Shown here: positions 34,631-43,741 of the stretch, piece after piece
Layout of the letters: each line of letters begins with the position of its first letter
Position numbering within the stretch: position 1 is the first letter of the stretch
Source: Natronospirales bacterium
Lineage (GTDB): Bacteria > Pseudomonadota > Gammaproteobacteria > Natronospirales > REEB76
Length of the DNA stretch: 64,000 bases
Direction of reading: 5' to 3'
Assembly (NCBI GenBank): GCA_021816765.1
Contig: JAKAXB010000005.1
Span: 1-64,000 of the forward strand
The notes under the pieces: generated by a model
What the model was told of the DNA's origin: nothing
The model's database searches: none
The model's input: only the letters and a program-made list of their open reading frames with translations
Translations under genes and position numbers: made by a program

Positions 34631-34664
34631 TTTTCACGGGTGATTCAGCTAAAGAAAAAATCCC

Positions 34665-34686
34665 TTGCACAACGCCGCTTGTGCAA
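34665..34686. repeat. Inverted repeat after tRNA-Glu
   Basis: TTGCACAA (34665-34672) and TTGTGCAA (34679-34686) form a perfect 8-bp stem with a 6-base loop. No U-run follows on the plus strand, so it is not a standard terminator for the tRNA. Reading the minus strand, six T follow after 4 bases. Confidence 0.6.
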
Positions 34687-34729
34687 AAGCCTGTCCGCTG
34701 GGCAGGGCTTTGCGCCGGTGGGGGTGGAG

Positions 34730-34844
34730 TATAATGCGCGCCCTTAGATACAGGCAGGGCGAAATCTAATCGCCCCAATGTCAGTAACGCAGGCCAAGCA
34801 CAACACCGGCTGGTGCTCGCAATGAGACCGGCCGGTTGTGTTTT
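34730..34844 (+). promoter_or_regulatory. kup promoter (-10) and structured leader with terminator-like hairpin
   Basis: TATAAT at 34730-34735 is followed by a GC-rich discriminator, as in strongly growth-controlled promoters; the -35 region (about 34707-34712) is weak. In the transcript a 14-bp stem with a 2-base bulge forms from 34799-34814 and 34827-34840, with a 12-base loop and four U directly after. This sits 28 bases before the kup GTG start. It could be an attenuator or a partial terminator; its ligand or regulator is unknown. Confidence 0.45.
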
Positions 34845-34871
34845 GGGAGTCCCTGGACAGGGGAGACACGG

Positions 34872-36872
34872 GTGAACAGCACCGAGACCGACAGTGCGTC
34901 ACGCACAGGCCAGATGCATGCCTTCAACGGCGACGCGTCATCCATGGACCGCAAGCGCCTGGTTGCCCTGAGCCTCGGGGCGCTCGGCGTGGTGTTCGGC
35001 GACATCGGCACGAGCCCGTTGTATGCCATCAGCAGCTCATTCTATGGCGGTTACGGTCTGAGCACGACGCCCGAGAACGTGCTGGGCGTGATTTCATTGG
35101 TATTCTGGTCACTGATAATCATTGTCTGCATCAAGTACCAGTTGTTTGTATTGCGCGCCGATAACAAGGGCGAGGGCGGCATCCTGGCATTGCTGGCTTC
35201 CCTTGATCCGTGGCGCACGCGCCGCAGCCGGCGCTCGCGCATACTCATCGCCTTGGGGATATTCGGCGCCGCACTCCTCTATGGCGACGGCATGATCACG
35301 CCGGCTATCTCGGTGCTGAGCGCCGTGGAAGGACTGCAGGTGGCCATACCCTCACTGGATCGTGGGGTGATCCTCCTTATCACCGTGGCTGTTCTTGTTG
35401 GGCTGTTTGTATTCCAGAAGGGCGGTACCAAGCGGGTGGGTTTCGTGTTCGGTCCGATTATGGTGCTGTGGTTTGCGGTGATCAGCATCCTCGGGTTGCT
35501 GGCCATCATCCGCTATCCGGCCGTGCTGGCGGCCGCTAATCCCGTCTATGCGCTGCATTTCATCTTTCATCATGGCTTTGCCGACATCGTGGTGCTGGGC
35601 GCCGTATTCCTGTGCGTGACAGGCGCCGAGGCGCTGTATGCTGATATCGGACATTTTGGGAAATTGCCCATAAGATTGTCATGGTTTATCTACGTGATGC
35701 CGGCGCTGATGCTAAATTACTTCGGCCAGGGTGCGGCAATACTCGCGAATCCCGGCCGGTCCACTCAACAGCTCTTCTATAATCTGGTACCGAATTCCGG
35801 CTGGTTCCTGTATCCGCTGGTGATACTGGCCACGGCGGCCACGGTGATTGCTTCCCAGGCGGTGATTTCCGGTGCCTTCTCACTCATGGGCCAGGCCATC
35901 CAGTTTGGCCAGAGTCCGCGCCTGACCATTGTGCGTACCTCGCCGGACCAGGAAGGGCAGATTTATATCCCCTCACTCAACTGGATCCTGATGTTGGCGA
36001 CCATCGCCATCGTGCTGGGTTTCCGCACCTCGGACAATCTGGCGGCGGCCTACGGAGTGGCGGTGAGTTCCACCATGCTGATTACCACCATGTTGCTGTT
36101 CCTGGCGATGCGGGATCGCTGGCACTGGAACATCGCGGTGATCATACCGGTCATCGGTTCCTTCTGCGTCGTGGATCTGATGTTCTTTCTGGCCAATATT
36201 TTCAAGATCTGGGATGGCGGCTGGTTGCCGTTGTTGGTGGCCGTTATCGGATTCACCATTATGTCCACCTGGAGCACCGGGCGGCAGAATCTTATCGATC
36301 GTCTGCGTACCATCACCGAACCGCTGGACGTGTTTCTCGAACGGATACGCATCGAGCAACCGGTACGCGTACGCGGCACAGGCATTTTCATGACTGCTCC
36401 CAACCTGGGTACGCCGCCGATGCTGCAGCATCATCTGGAACACAATCAGGTGTTGCACGCACAGGTGGTACTGCTCACGGTGCTGACGGAGGACGTACCC
36501 TTCGTGCATCCATCCCATCGCCTGGAAGTGGAAAAGCTGGACCAGGGTTTCTTTCGCGTACTGGTGCATTACGGCTTCATGCAGATTCCCAATGTGCCCC
36601 GGGCCCTGCGGCGCGCCAAGGATTTAGGTCTGGTAATCGATCCCGAGACTGTCACGTATTACATCGGCCGTGAGACCCTGGTGCCCACCAAGCAGGTGCC
36701 GGGCATGATGGCCTGGCGCGAGAAATTGTTCGTCTTCATGTCGCGAAACGCCATCCGCGCCACCGATTTCTACCAGATCCCGCCGGATCGCACCGTGGAA
36801 CTGGGTATCCGCATGGGTTTTGCCGAAATCCGTCGCGCCGGCCACCCGCCACCGCCGATTTCCAGGCTCTGA
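34872..36872 (+). CDS. kup: Low-affinity potassium transport system protein Kup
   Basis: Kup is a K+/H+ symporter of the KUP/HAK/KT family in the inner membrane. The 666 residues begin with a polar stretch, then ALGVVFGDIGTSPLYA, the family signature. Twelve helices and a C-terminal cytoplasmic domain of about 200 residues follow. NKGEGGILALLA and GDGMITPAISVLSAVEG are present with their conserved charges. GTG at 34872 is chosen because AGGGGAG lies 6 bases before it; ATGs at 34914 and 34944 are alternatives. dedA follows after 7 bases. Confidence 0.93.
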   Translation: MNSTETDSASRTGQMHAFNGDASSMDRKRLVALSLGALGVVFGDIGTSPLYAISSSFYGGYGLSTTPENVLGVISLVFWSLIIIVCIKYQLFVLRADNKGEGGILALLASLDPWRTRRSRRSRILIALGIFGAALLYGDGMITPAISVLSAVEGLQVAIPSLDRGVILLITVAVLVGLFVFQKGGTKRVGFVFGPIMVLWFAVISILGLLAIIRYPAVLAAANPVYALHFIFHHGFADIVVLGAVFLCVTGAEALYADIGHFGKLPIRLSWFIYVMPALMLNYFGQGAAILANPGRSTQQLFYNLVPNSGWFLYPLVILATAATVIASQAVISGAFSLMGQAIQFGQSPRLTIVRTSPDQEGQIYIPSLNWILMLATIAIVLGFRTSDNLAAAYGVAVSSTMLITTMLLFLAMRDRWHWNIAVIIPVIGSFCVVDLMFFLANIFKIWDGGWLPLLVAVIGFTIMSTWSTGRQNLIDRLRTITEPLDVFLERIRIEQPVRVRGTGIFMTAPNLGTPPMLQHHLEHNQVLHAQVVLLTVLTEDVPFVHPSHRLEVEKLDQGFFRVLVHYGFMQIPNVPRALRRAKDLGLVIDPETVTYYIGRETLVPTKQVPGMMAWREKLFVFMSRNAIRATDFYQIPPDRTVELGIRMGFAEIRRAGHPPPPISRL

Positions 36873-36879
36873 GGGTCGG

Positions 36880-37512
36880 ATGCTCGCCAAACTGATCGCG
36901 CTTGTCGCCGGTTTCATCATCGCTACCATCTCCACGCTGGGCTATGGCGGTATCGTGCTGCTCATGGCCATTGAGAGCGCCTGCATCCCGCTGCCGTCGG
37001 AAATCATCCTGCCGTTCTCCGGGTACCTGGTGTTCCGTGGGGAACTTACCCTGTGGCTGGTGGCGGTGGCGGGCGCAGTGGGCTGCGTTCTGGGCTCGCT
37101 GCTGGCGTACTGGGTGGGCGCATGGGGCGGACGGCCACTGGTGGAGAAATACGGCCGCTATATACTGGTATCCCGCCATGACTTGGATTTGGCAGACCGC
37201 TGGTTCGCCCGTCGCGGTGACATCATCATTCTCATCGGCCGGCTGTTGCCTCTGGTCCGCACCTTTATTGCCTTCCCGGCGGGGGTGGCGCGCATGCCCC
37301 TGGTCAAGTTCATCCTGTATACCTTCGTTGGCTCGCTGATCTGGTGTTGGGCGCTCGCCTGGGTGGGTTTGCGGCTCGGCCAGCACTGGGACACTCTCGG
37401 ACCCTGGTTCCACCGCTTTGATGCGCTCATCGTGATCCTCATCCTGCTGGGCGCCGCGTGGTATGTGTGGCGCCACCTGCATAACCTGCGGCGCCCGCCC
37501 GCCTCGGGTTGA
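36880..37512 (+). CDS. DedA family membrane protein
   Basis: The 210-residue inner-membrane protein has the DedA signatures ESACIPLPSEIILPFSGYL and GRLLPLVRTFIAFPAGVARM and four to six hydrophobic segments. Family members are thought to move lipid carriers across the membrane and support proton-motive-force balance. ATG 36880 has GAGGG just upstream. It lies 7 bases after kup, so the two are likely co-transcribed. Its TGA stop is inside a small hairpin (TGACAGG-CTA-CCTGTCA, 37510-37526). Confidence 0.92.
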   Translation: MLAKLIALVAGFIIATISTLGYGGIVLLMAIESACIPLPSEIILPFSGYLVFRGELTLWLVAVAGAVGCVLGSLLAYWVGAWGGRPLVEKYGRYILVSRHDLDLADRWFARRGDIIILIGRLLPLVRTFIAFPAGVARMPLVKFILYTFVGSLIWCWALAWVGLRLGQHWDTLGPWFHRFDALIVILILLGAAWYVWRHLHNLRRPPASG

Positions 37513-37570
37513 CAGGCTACCTGTCAGAGTCAATAATGCTCCCCAGCGCCGATTTGATACTCAGCTTGCG

Positions 37571-37651
37571 GGCGCTTAATAAATACGGCTAAAGCGGGCT
37601 CTGACGAACCTGCTCTAGCGCCTACCGGGATAAACGCTGAGCGGGTTTTTT
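37571..37651 (+). terminator. Terminator after kup-dedA with an overlapping alternative fold
   Basis: AACCTGCTCTAGCG (37607-37620) pairs with CGCTGAGCGGGTT (37635-37647), giving a 13-bp stem with one bulge, followed by six T. An alternative fold uses part of the same arm: GGCGCT (37571-37576) with AGCGCC (37617-37622), enclosing AGCGGG/CCTGCT (37593-37598 with 37609-37614). The two folds exclude each other, as in attenuators, although the stem may simply end the kup-dedA transcript. Confidence 0.7.
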
Positions 37652-37668
37652 GTTGCCTGAAATACGCC

Positions 37669-37808
37669 TGTCTCCACTGGAGTCAGTGCAGCGTAACAGG
37701 AGAACAAAACGCAACGCCGTCTAACAGATCCGCCGAATCAAGCACTTGCCTGCTTGATTGGCAGGCGATGCGCCCCTGCCAAGTGACAACTTGCAAGGCG
37801 ATACGGCG
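37669..37808 (+). promoter_or_regulatory. Structured leader RNA candidate upstream of metF
   Basis: A closing stem CGCCGT/ACGGCG (37715-37720 with 37803-37808) encloses three consecutive hairpins: AATCAAGCA/TGCTTGATT (37736-37759), GGCAGG/CCTGCC (37760-37780) and CAAGT/ACTTG (37780-37793). Just upstream, CCTGT/ACAGG (37669-37700) encloses CTCC/GGAG. This looks like a four-way junction ending 32 bases before the metF ATG. It does not show the conserved cores of the SAM-I, SAM-II, SAH or cobalamin riboswitches as I know them. Stems were found by eye only. Confidence 0.45.
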
Positions 37809-37840
37809 CACACCGGCTGCCAAAGCGTCAGGAGCAGAAT

Positions 37841-38779
37841 ATGAATCCGCTTTCCACCGTCTGGGACCGTAGCGCGTTCCCCGCGCAGCCCGCGGTATCC
37901 TTCGAGTTCTTTCCACCAAGCACGCCGGAGATGCAGCATAAGCTCTGGCAGGCGCTCAAGCGTCTTGCAGTGTTATCACCGCGCTTCGTGTCGGTGACCT
38001 ATGGCGCCGGCGGCTCCACCCGCGAGCGCACCCATGACACGGTGGTGGCCATCCGGCGGGAGACGGGATTGCGTCCCGCCGCGCATCTCACCTGCGTAGG
38101 GGCGAGCAAGACCGAGATCGAATCTATCGCGCGCCGCTACTGGCACGCCGGCATCCGTCATGTGGTCGCCCTGCGCGGCGATCCACCGGAAGGCGGGGGG
38201 CATTTCACGCCGCATGCGCGCGGTTATACCTACGCGGCGGAGCTGGTGACGGGCCTGAAGCGCGTGGCGGATTTCGAAATCAGTGTGGCCGCGCATCCTG
38301 AAGTGCATCCCGATGCGCTCTCGCCCCAGGCGGACCTGGAAAATCTCAAGCGCAAACAGGATGCGGGCGCAGCCCGCGCCATTACCCAATTTTTCTTCGA
38401 CGTGGATGTGTTTCTGCGCTTCCGTGACGCCGCCGCGGCCGCCGCGGTCAGCATGCCGTTGGTACCGGGCATCCTGCCGGTCATGAACTTCCAGCAGGTA
38501 CAGAAATTCAGTGCCCGCTGCGGCGCCAGCGTGCCGCTATGGCTCGCGAAATTCTTTGATGGCCTGGACCAGGATCCGGAAACGCGCAAACTGGTAGCAG
38601 CCCACGTGGCCGGTGAACAGTGTCGCCGGCTGCAAGCCGAGGGCGTGCACGAATTCCACTTCTATACCCTGAATCGTCCGGAACTCACGCGCGCCATCTG
38701 CCATCTGCTCGGCATCCGTGCAAGCGAGCGGAATCTTGAGGATGACGCGTCGCGGGGCAGCGCCGTAGCCGGTAGCTGA
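37841..38779 (+). CDS. metF: Methylenetetrahydrofolate reductase
   Basis: MetF reduces 5,10-methylene-THF to 5-methyl-THF, the methyl donor for MetH. It is a 312-residue FAD-binding TIM barrel. [13 protein letters not shown] holds the catalytic Glu, [13 protein letters not shown] the next strand, and [10 protein letters not shown] the folate-binding Asp loop. [10 protein letters not shown] and the QFFFDVD segment follow. It has GGAG ahead of the ATG and its stop overlaps the metH start (TGATG), so the two steps of methionine synthesis are co-expressed. Confidence 0.96.
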   Translation: MNPLSTVWDRSAFPAQPAVSFEFFPPSTPEMQHKLWQALKRLAVLSPRFVSVTYGAGGSTRERTHDTVVAIRRETGLRPAAHLTCVGASKTEIESIARRYWHAGIRHVVALRGDPPEGGGHFTPHARGYTYAAELVTGLKRVADFEISVAAHPEVHPDALSPQADLENLKRKQDAGAARAITQFFFDVDVFLRFRDAAAAAAVSMPLVPGILPVMNFQQVQKFSARCGASVPLWLAKFFDGLDQDPETRKLVAAHVAGEQCRRLQAEGVHEFHFYTLNRPELTRAICHLLGIRASERNLEDDASRGSAVAGS

Positions 38780-41700
38780 TGCATTCCATGTCCTGTAAAA
38801 ATATTCTCGACGCGCTACTCAAGAAACGCATCCTGCTCCTGGATGGAGCCATGGGTACCATGATCCAGGGTTACCAGCTTCCGGAGCAGGCATTCCGCGG
38901 CGAGCGCTTCAGAAACCACCCGCGCGATCTCAAAGGCAACAACGACCTGCTGGTGCTTACCCGGCCGCAGGTGGTCGCGGAAATCCAGCAGGCGTATCTC
39001 GACGCCGGTGCGGACATTATCGAGACCAATACCTTCAACTCCACCGCCATTTCCCAGTCGGACTACGGTACCGAATCGCTGGTTTACGAGCTGAACCGGG
39101 AAGCCGCACGGCTTGCCAGGCAGCTGACGCAGAAAACCACCGCGCGCACGCCGGACAAACCGCGATTTGTGGCCGGCATCCTCGGGCCCACCAGCCGTAC
39201 CGCCTCCCTGTCACCGGATGTGAACGACCCCGGCTTCCGCAATGTCAACTTTGACGAGTTGCGGACGACCTATGCCGAAGCCATACGCGGCCTGCTGGAC
39301 GGCGGCGCCGACCTGCTCATGGTGGAAACCGTGTTTGATACGCTCAACTGCAAGGCAGCGCTGTTCGCCATTGAGGAGCATTTCGAAAAGATCGGCACGC
39401 GGGTACCCGTGATGATCTCCGCCACCATCACCGACCTGAGTGGCCGTACCCTGTCTGGACAGACGCCGGAAGCCTTCTGGAACTCGGTACGGCACGTGCG
39501 GCCTTTCAGTGTCGGCCTCAACTGTGCCCTGGGCGCCGAGCAGCTGCGTCCCTACGTGGAAGAGCTGTCCAATCTCGCTGACTGCCATGTGAGCGCCCAT
39601 CCGAATGCAGGGTTGCCCAACGCCTTCGGCGGTTACGATGAGACACCGGAACATATGGCGCGGCTCATTGATGAATGGGCTGGAAGCGGTTTCATCAACA
39701 TCGTGGGCGGCTGCTGCGGCACTACTCCGGCGCATATCCGGGCACTGGCGGAGGTAGTGGCGAGACATGAACCACGGCAGGTACCCCGCATCCAACCGCA
39801 ATGCCGGCTGAGTGGATTCGAAGCCCTCAATATCGGGCCCGAAAGTCTGTTCGTGAATGTAGGCGAGCGCACCAATGTCACCGGCTCGGCCAAATTCAAG
39901 AAGTTGATTCTTGATGGCGATTACGAGACGGCGTTGGACGTGGCGCGCGAGCAGGTGAGGAGCGGCGCGCAGATGATTGACGTCAATATGGATGAGGGCA
40001 TGCTGGATGGGCAGGCCGCCATGGTGCGCTTCCTGAGCCTCGCAGCCTGTGAGCCGGACATTGCCCGCGTACCAGTGATGATTGACTCCTCCCGCTGGGA
40101 GATCATCGAGGCGGCACTGAAATGCCTGCAGGGCAAGTGCGTCATCAATTCCATCAGCCTCAAGGAAGGAGAAGAGAAATTCCTGCAACAGGCGAAGCTG
40201 GCGCGCCGCTATGGCGCCGCCGTAGTGGTCATGGCCTTCGACGAGCAGGGCCAGGCGGATACCCTGGCGCGGCGCGTGGCGGTGTGCGAACGTGCCTATC
40301 AACTGCTTACGCAGAAAGCCGGCTTGCCGGCGGAAGACATCATCTTTGACCCCAACATCTTTGCCGTCGGCACCGGTATCGAGGCGCATGCCAACTACGC
40401 CGTGGATTACATCCAGGCGGTGGAGAAAATCAAGGCACAGTTGCCGCAGGTGCTCATCAGCGGCGGCGTGAGCAACGTGTCGTTTTCGTTCCGCGGCAAC
40501 AACCAGGTGCGCGAAGCCATGCACGCGGCTTTCCTGTACCGCGCCATTCGCGCCGGTATGGATATGGGCATCGTCAATGCCGGTCAACTGGCGGTGTATG
40601 AGGAAATTCCCAAGGACCTGCTGCAACGTGTGGAAGACGTGCTTCTTAACCGCCGGCCGGATGCCGCCGAGCGGCTGGTGAACTTCGCGGAAACCCTTGA
40701 GCAGGGCGGCAGGAAGCGCGAAACCGACTTCACCTGGCGCACCGCACCGGTACGGGAACGGCTGATGCACGCCCTGGTGCAGGGCATCACCGACTATATT
40801 GAAGAGGATACGGAAGAAGCGCGCCGACAGGCCGAGCGCCCTCTGGACGTCATCGAAGGGCCGCTCATGGACGGCATGAACGTGGTGGGCGACCTGTTCG
40901 GCGCCGGCAAAATGTTCCTGCCGCAAGTGGTGAAATCCGCCCGTGTGATGAAGAAAGCCGTGGCCCACCTGATTCCTCATATAGAGGCGCAGAAGGGTTC
41001 TGGCAGCCGGGCGAAGGGCAGGATATTGCTGGCCACGGTCAAGGGTGACGTGCATGACATCGGCAAGAATATCGTCGGCGTGGTGCTTGCCTGCAATAAT
41101 TACGAGATCATGGATCTGGGCGTGATGGTGCCGGCGCAGAAGATACTTGACACTGCCAGCGCTGAGAAAGTGGACATCATCGGCTTATCCGGTCTCATCA
41201 CGCCGTCCCTGGATGAGATGGCCCATGTGGCCAGGGAGATGCAACGCGGTGGTTTTACCATCCCGCTGCTGATCGGCGGCGCCACCACCTCGCGCGCGCA
41301 CACGGCTGTGAAGATCGCGCCCCATTATTCAGGTCCGGCAATCTACGTGAAGGATGCCTCCCGCGCAGTAGGCGTGGCCACGAGCCTGTTGGGCGGCGGC
41401 GAAGCAGCCTTTGTGGAGGCCGTCAAGCGGGAATATGACGAGGTACGCGTGCAGCACGCGGGCCGCGAGGACCACACGAAATGGCTTACCCTGGAACGGG
41501 CACGCGACAATTGCACCCCCATCGCATGGCAAGGATACACACCGTGCAAACCGCGTGCTCTCGGTGTGGAAGTGTTCAACGAGTATCCACTGGAGGATAT
41601 CCGGCAATATGTTGACTGGACGCCGTTCTTCCATGTGTGGCAACTAAAGGCGAGCTACCCGAGGATTCTGGACGACGCGGAGAAGGGCGATGCGGCGCGC

Positions 41701-42465
41701 AAACTGTTCGCCGACGCGCAAGCGATGCTGGAGCGTATCATCGCGGAGAAATGGCTGCGGGCCAGTGCCGTGTATGGCCTGTTTCCGGCCAACACCGTGA
41801 ATGGTGATGATATTGACGTATTCCGCGACGCCAACCGCGATGAAAAACTGATCACCTTTCATTTCCTGCGCCAGCAGCAGGAAAAACCGCCCGGTAAGCC
41901 CAACCAGTGCCTGGTGGACTTCGTGGCACCCCATGCGCAAGGTATCGAGGATTATCTCGGCGCGTTCGCCGTGACCACGGGTCTCGGCATCGAGGAGCCC
42001 CTGCAGCGCTTCAGCGCCGACAACGACGATTACAGCGCCATTCTGCTCAAGTCACTGGCGGACCGCCTGGCGGAAGCCTTCGCCGAACTGCTGCACGCAC
42101 GCGTGCGCAGGGAATTCTGGGGGTATTCCTCGGATGAGCATCTCGACAACGCGGCGCTGATCCAGGAGCAATATAATGGTATCCGCCCGGCACCCGGCTA
42201 TCCCGCCTGCCCGGAGCATACCGAGAAGGGTGGCATCTGGGAACTCCTGGATGCGGAACGCCGCACCGGCATCAGGCTCACGGAGCACTATGCCATGTGG
42301 CCGGCGGCGGCGGTGAGCGGCTTCTATTTTTCACATCCCCAGTCCCGCTATTTTGCCGTGGGCAAGATCAATCGCGACCAGGTGGCGGACTACGCGCGTC
42401 GCAAGGGTATGGATGTCTCCACCGCCGAGCGCTGGCTCGCCCCGAACCTGGGATATGCACCCTGA
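38779..42465 (+). CDS. metH: Cobalamin-dependent methionine synthase
   Basis: MetH transfers the methyl group from 5-methyl-THF to homocysteine through methylcobalamin. The 1228 residues carry all four modules: the homocysteine domain ([11 protein letters not shown], zinc Cys in GLNCALGAE and [11 protein letters not shown]) and the pterin-binding domain from about residue 355 ([16 protein letters not shown]). The B12 domain has DVHDIGKN with the cobalt-ligating His759, as in E. coli, and the C-terminal reactivation domain binds SAM ([12 protein letters not shown]). B12 dependence implies cobalamin uptake or synthesis elsewhere in the genome. Confidence 0.97.
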   Translation: MHSMSCKNILDALLKKRILLLDGAMGTMIQGYQLPEQAFRGERFRNHPRDLKGNNDLLVLTRPQVVAEIQQAYLDAGADIIETNTFNSTAISQSDYGTESLVYELNREAARLARQLTQKTTARTPDKPRFVAGILGPTSRTASLSPDVNDPGFRNVNFDELRTTYAEAIRGLLDGGADLLMVETVFDTLNCKAALFAIEEHFEKIGTRVPVMISATITDLSGRTLSGQTPEAFWNSVRHVRPFSVGLNCALGAEQLRPYVEELSNLADCHVSAHPNAGLPNAFGGYDETPEHMARLIDEWAGSGFINIVGGCCGTTPAHIRALAEVVARHEPRQVPRIQPQCRLSGFEALNIGPESLFVNVGERTNVTGSAKFKKLILDGDYETALDVAREQVRSGAQMIDVNMDEGMLDGQAAMVRFLSLAACEPDIARVPVMIDSSRWEIIEAALKCLQGKCVINSISLKEGEEKFLQQAKLARRYGAAVVVMAFDEQGQADTLARRVAVCERAYQLLTQKAGLPAEDIIFDPNIFAVGTGIEAHANYAVDYIQAVEKIKAQLPQVLISGGVSNVSFSFRGNNQVREAMHAAFLYRAIRAGMDMGIVNAGQLAVYEEIPKDLLQRVEDVLLNRRPDAAERLVNFAETLEQGGRKRETDFTWRTAPVRERLMHALVQGITDYIEEDTEEARRQAERPLDVIEGPLMDGMNVVGDLFGAGKMFLPQVVKSARVMKKAVAHLIPHIEAQKGSGSRAKGRILLATVKGDVHDIGKNIVGVVLACNNYEIMDLGVMVPAQKILDTASAEKVDIIGLSGLITPSLDEMAHVAREMQRGGFTIPLLIGGATTSRAHTAVKIAPHYSGPAIYVKDASRAVGVATSLLGGGEAAFVEAVKREYDEVRVQHAGREDHTKWLTLERARDNCTPIAWQGYTPCKPRALGVEVFNEYPLEDIRQYVDWTPFFHVWQLKASYPRILDDAEKGDAARKLFADAQAMLERIIAEKWLRASAVYGLFPANTVNGDDIDVFRDANRDEKLITFHFLRQQQEKPPGKPNQCLVDFVAPHAQGIEDYLGAFAVTTGLGIEEPLQRFSADNDDYSAILLKSLADRLAEAFAELLHARVRREFWGYSSDEHLDNAALIQEQYNGIRPAPGYPACPEHTEKGGIWELLDAERRTGIRLTEHYAMWPAAAVSGFYFSHPQSRYFAVGKINRDQVADYARRKGMDVSTAERWLAPNLGYAP

Positions 42466-42596
42466 GGGGCGGGTCGCTTGCCTCCCTGTTCGCGGTTTTT
42501 CACCTTAGTGGCCGTCAACCTCTCCCGGGCAGGCCCGTTGTTGGGCTGAAGCCGGCAACCGCCGGTTGTAACCACAAATTTCCAGGGGAGATGACC

Positions 42597-42923
42597 ATGA
42601 ATCGCAAAACCTTTGCCCTGCTGGCCGCGGGCCTGTTCGCGCTCTCAGCCTCGAGTCTGAGCCTCGCGGAGCAGACCGTGAAACAGGACACGCATCATAT
42701 CCGGCGTGATAATCGTGATATCCGGCGCGATACCCGTGGCATCCACCACGACAAGCAACAGCGCCGCCGGGATATCCGGCAGGGCAAATACCATGCTGCC
42801 AGGGCGCAGACTCGCGATATCCGGCACGACAAACGCGATCGTCACCACGACAAGATGCAGCGTCATCACGAGCGTCGCATGCGTCGCCACGAAGTGCACC
42901 AGCATCATCACGACCGCGGTTGA
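42597..42923 (+). CDS. His/Arg/Asp-rich repeat protein, secreted
   Basis: The 108-residue product has a signal peptide (MNRKTFALLAAGLFALSASS and an LAEQ cut). The mature chain is almost entirely charged: repeats of the type DIRRDTRGIHHDK and DIRHDKRDRHHDK, with about 15 His and a high Arg content, ending in a HQHHHDRG tail. GATATCCGGC recurs in the DNA at each repeat, so the gene grew by internal duplication. AGGGGAG is spaced correctly for the ATG at 42597, not the one at 42591. Metal binding in the periplasm is an inference from the His content. I know no named family for it. Confidence 0.72.
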   Translation: MNRKTFALLAAGLFALSASSLSLAEQTVKQDTHHIRRDNRDIRRDTRGIHHDKQQRRRDIRQGKYHAARAQTRDIRHDKRDRHHDKMQRHHERRMRRHEVHQHHHDRG

Positions 42924-43355
42924 TTTGACGTATCCAAACTGATGGCCATGATCGCCGGCGCCCGGTCACTCAGCGATGGAAGTTGCTGTGAGGCCTGGCG
43001 CTGGCGGTTTTATTTCTGCTGTGTGGCACGGTTCTGGCCTCCATCGAAGCTCAGGAATCGCGGATGGCATGGACGCCGCCGCGGATCTTTCCGGTTTGCT
43101 GAAACCTGGTGCTCTTCGTCACTCCCGTGCAAACGCTGCCCCGGCTCGAACGGAGGCGGGAATCTATCTTGCAGATTCCGATGAAAGAGGCGGAAACCAT
43201 CATCGAGCGGGAAAGCACGATTCATCTTGCGCGGCGGGGTGCGATGGATTCATCCCACTACCGGATCAGCCGCCGACACTGTTCCCACCCTTGGAAAGCC
43301 TGCGTCAGGCGTTGGCATGATGTAGTAATCCAATAAACAAGGATTACGTCCCGAG
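42924..43355. other. Stretch without a recognisable intact gene
   Basis: Several short frames overlap here without family resemblance. In one plus-strand frame a membrane-type stretch (LALAVLFLLCGTVLASI, from about 43000) is followed by a stop, and the same frame continues open to about 43336. This could be a decayed small membrane-protein gene. No start codon or ribosome site supports present-day translation. Confidence 0.35.
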
Positions 43356-43487
43356 ATGCTCGCACTCAACTGGAGCGGAAAAGAAGCCATCGTCAAGCAC
43401 CGCAAGGAAGTATCATATTGGTTGCTGGAGCCGGCGCCGGAATTCTCGCTTCCGGTTCGCCCTTTTATACCGAGTCTGCGGATTTGA
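43356..43487 (+). pseudogene. N-terminal stub of a Type III-like DNA methyltransferase (Mod)
   Basis: A 43-codon frame starting ATG at 43356 reads LNWSGKEAIVKHRKEV, then WLLEPAPEFS, before losing similarity and stopping. The pattern L-N-W-x-G-K-E-A-V/I-V-x-H-x-K/R-E-V followed by LLEPVPELS is the N-terminal signature I know from site-specific DNA-adenine methyltransferases of Type III-like systems (normally above 500 residues). The DPPY catalytic region is absent downstream. It is therefore a truncated relic rather than a working gene. Similarity was judged from memory of the family. Confidence 0.5.
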
Positions 43488-43741
43488 GTGAGACAACCCG
43501 ACGGCAAGTTTTGTGCCACGACTCTATTCCGGGCTTGCCGGGAATCTGTTTAAGGCGTGAGCGGAATCGCACGCCCTGTTACCGCATGCTGAAAAAAAAT
43601 CGAAATACACCGTGCTCGATTGCTGGTAACAGGCAGACCAGGGAGTTTTTGCCAGTAGATGCTTGAGATGGGATGTCGTATCTGGGATAGTACCCTGGTC
43701 CGTCCAGCCAGACGGGCGCCGTCATTCAACTGGGGGTTTCT

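Noticed and set aside
37510-37526. TGACAGG-CTA-CCTGTCA hairpin as the dedA terminator
   Set aside because: Stem of 7 bp without a U-run; the stronger terminator lies at 37607-37651.
37513-37840. Known SAM, SAH or cobalamin riboswitch upstream of metF
   Set aside because: None of the conserved core strings of these classes was found, so only an unnamed structured leader is reported.
39211-41055. 614-codon minus-strand frame inside metH
   Set aside because: Antisense shadow of a fully conserved metH; no family resemblance or ribosome site.
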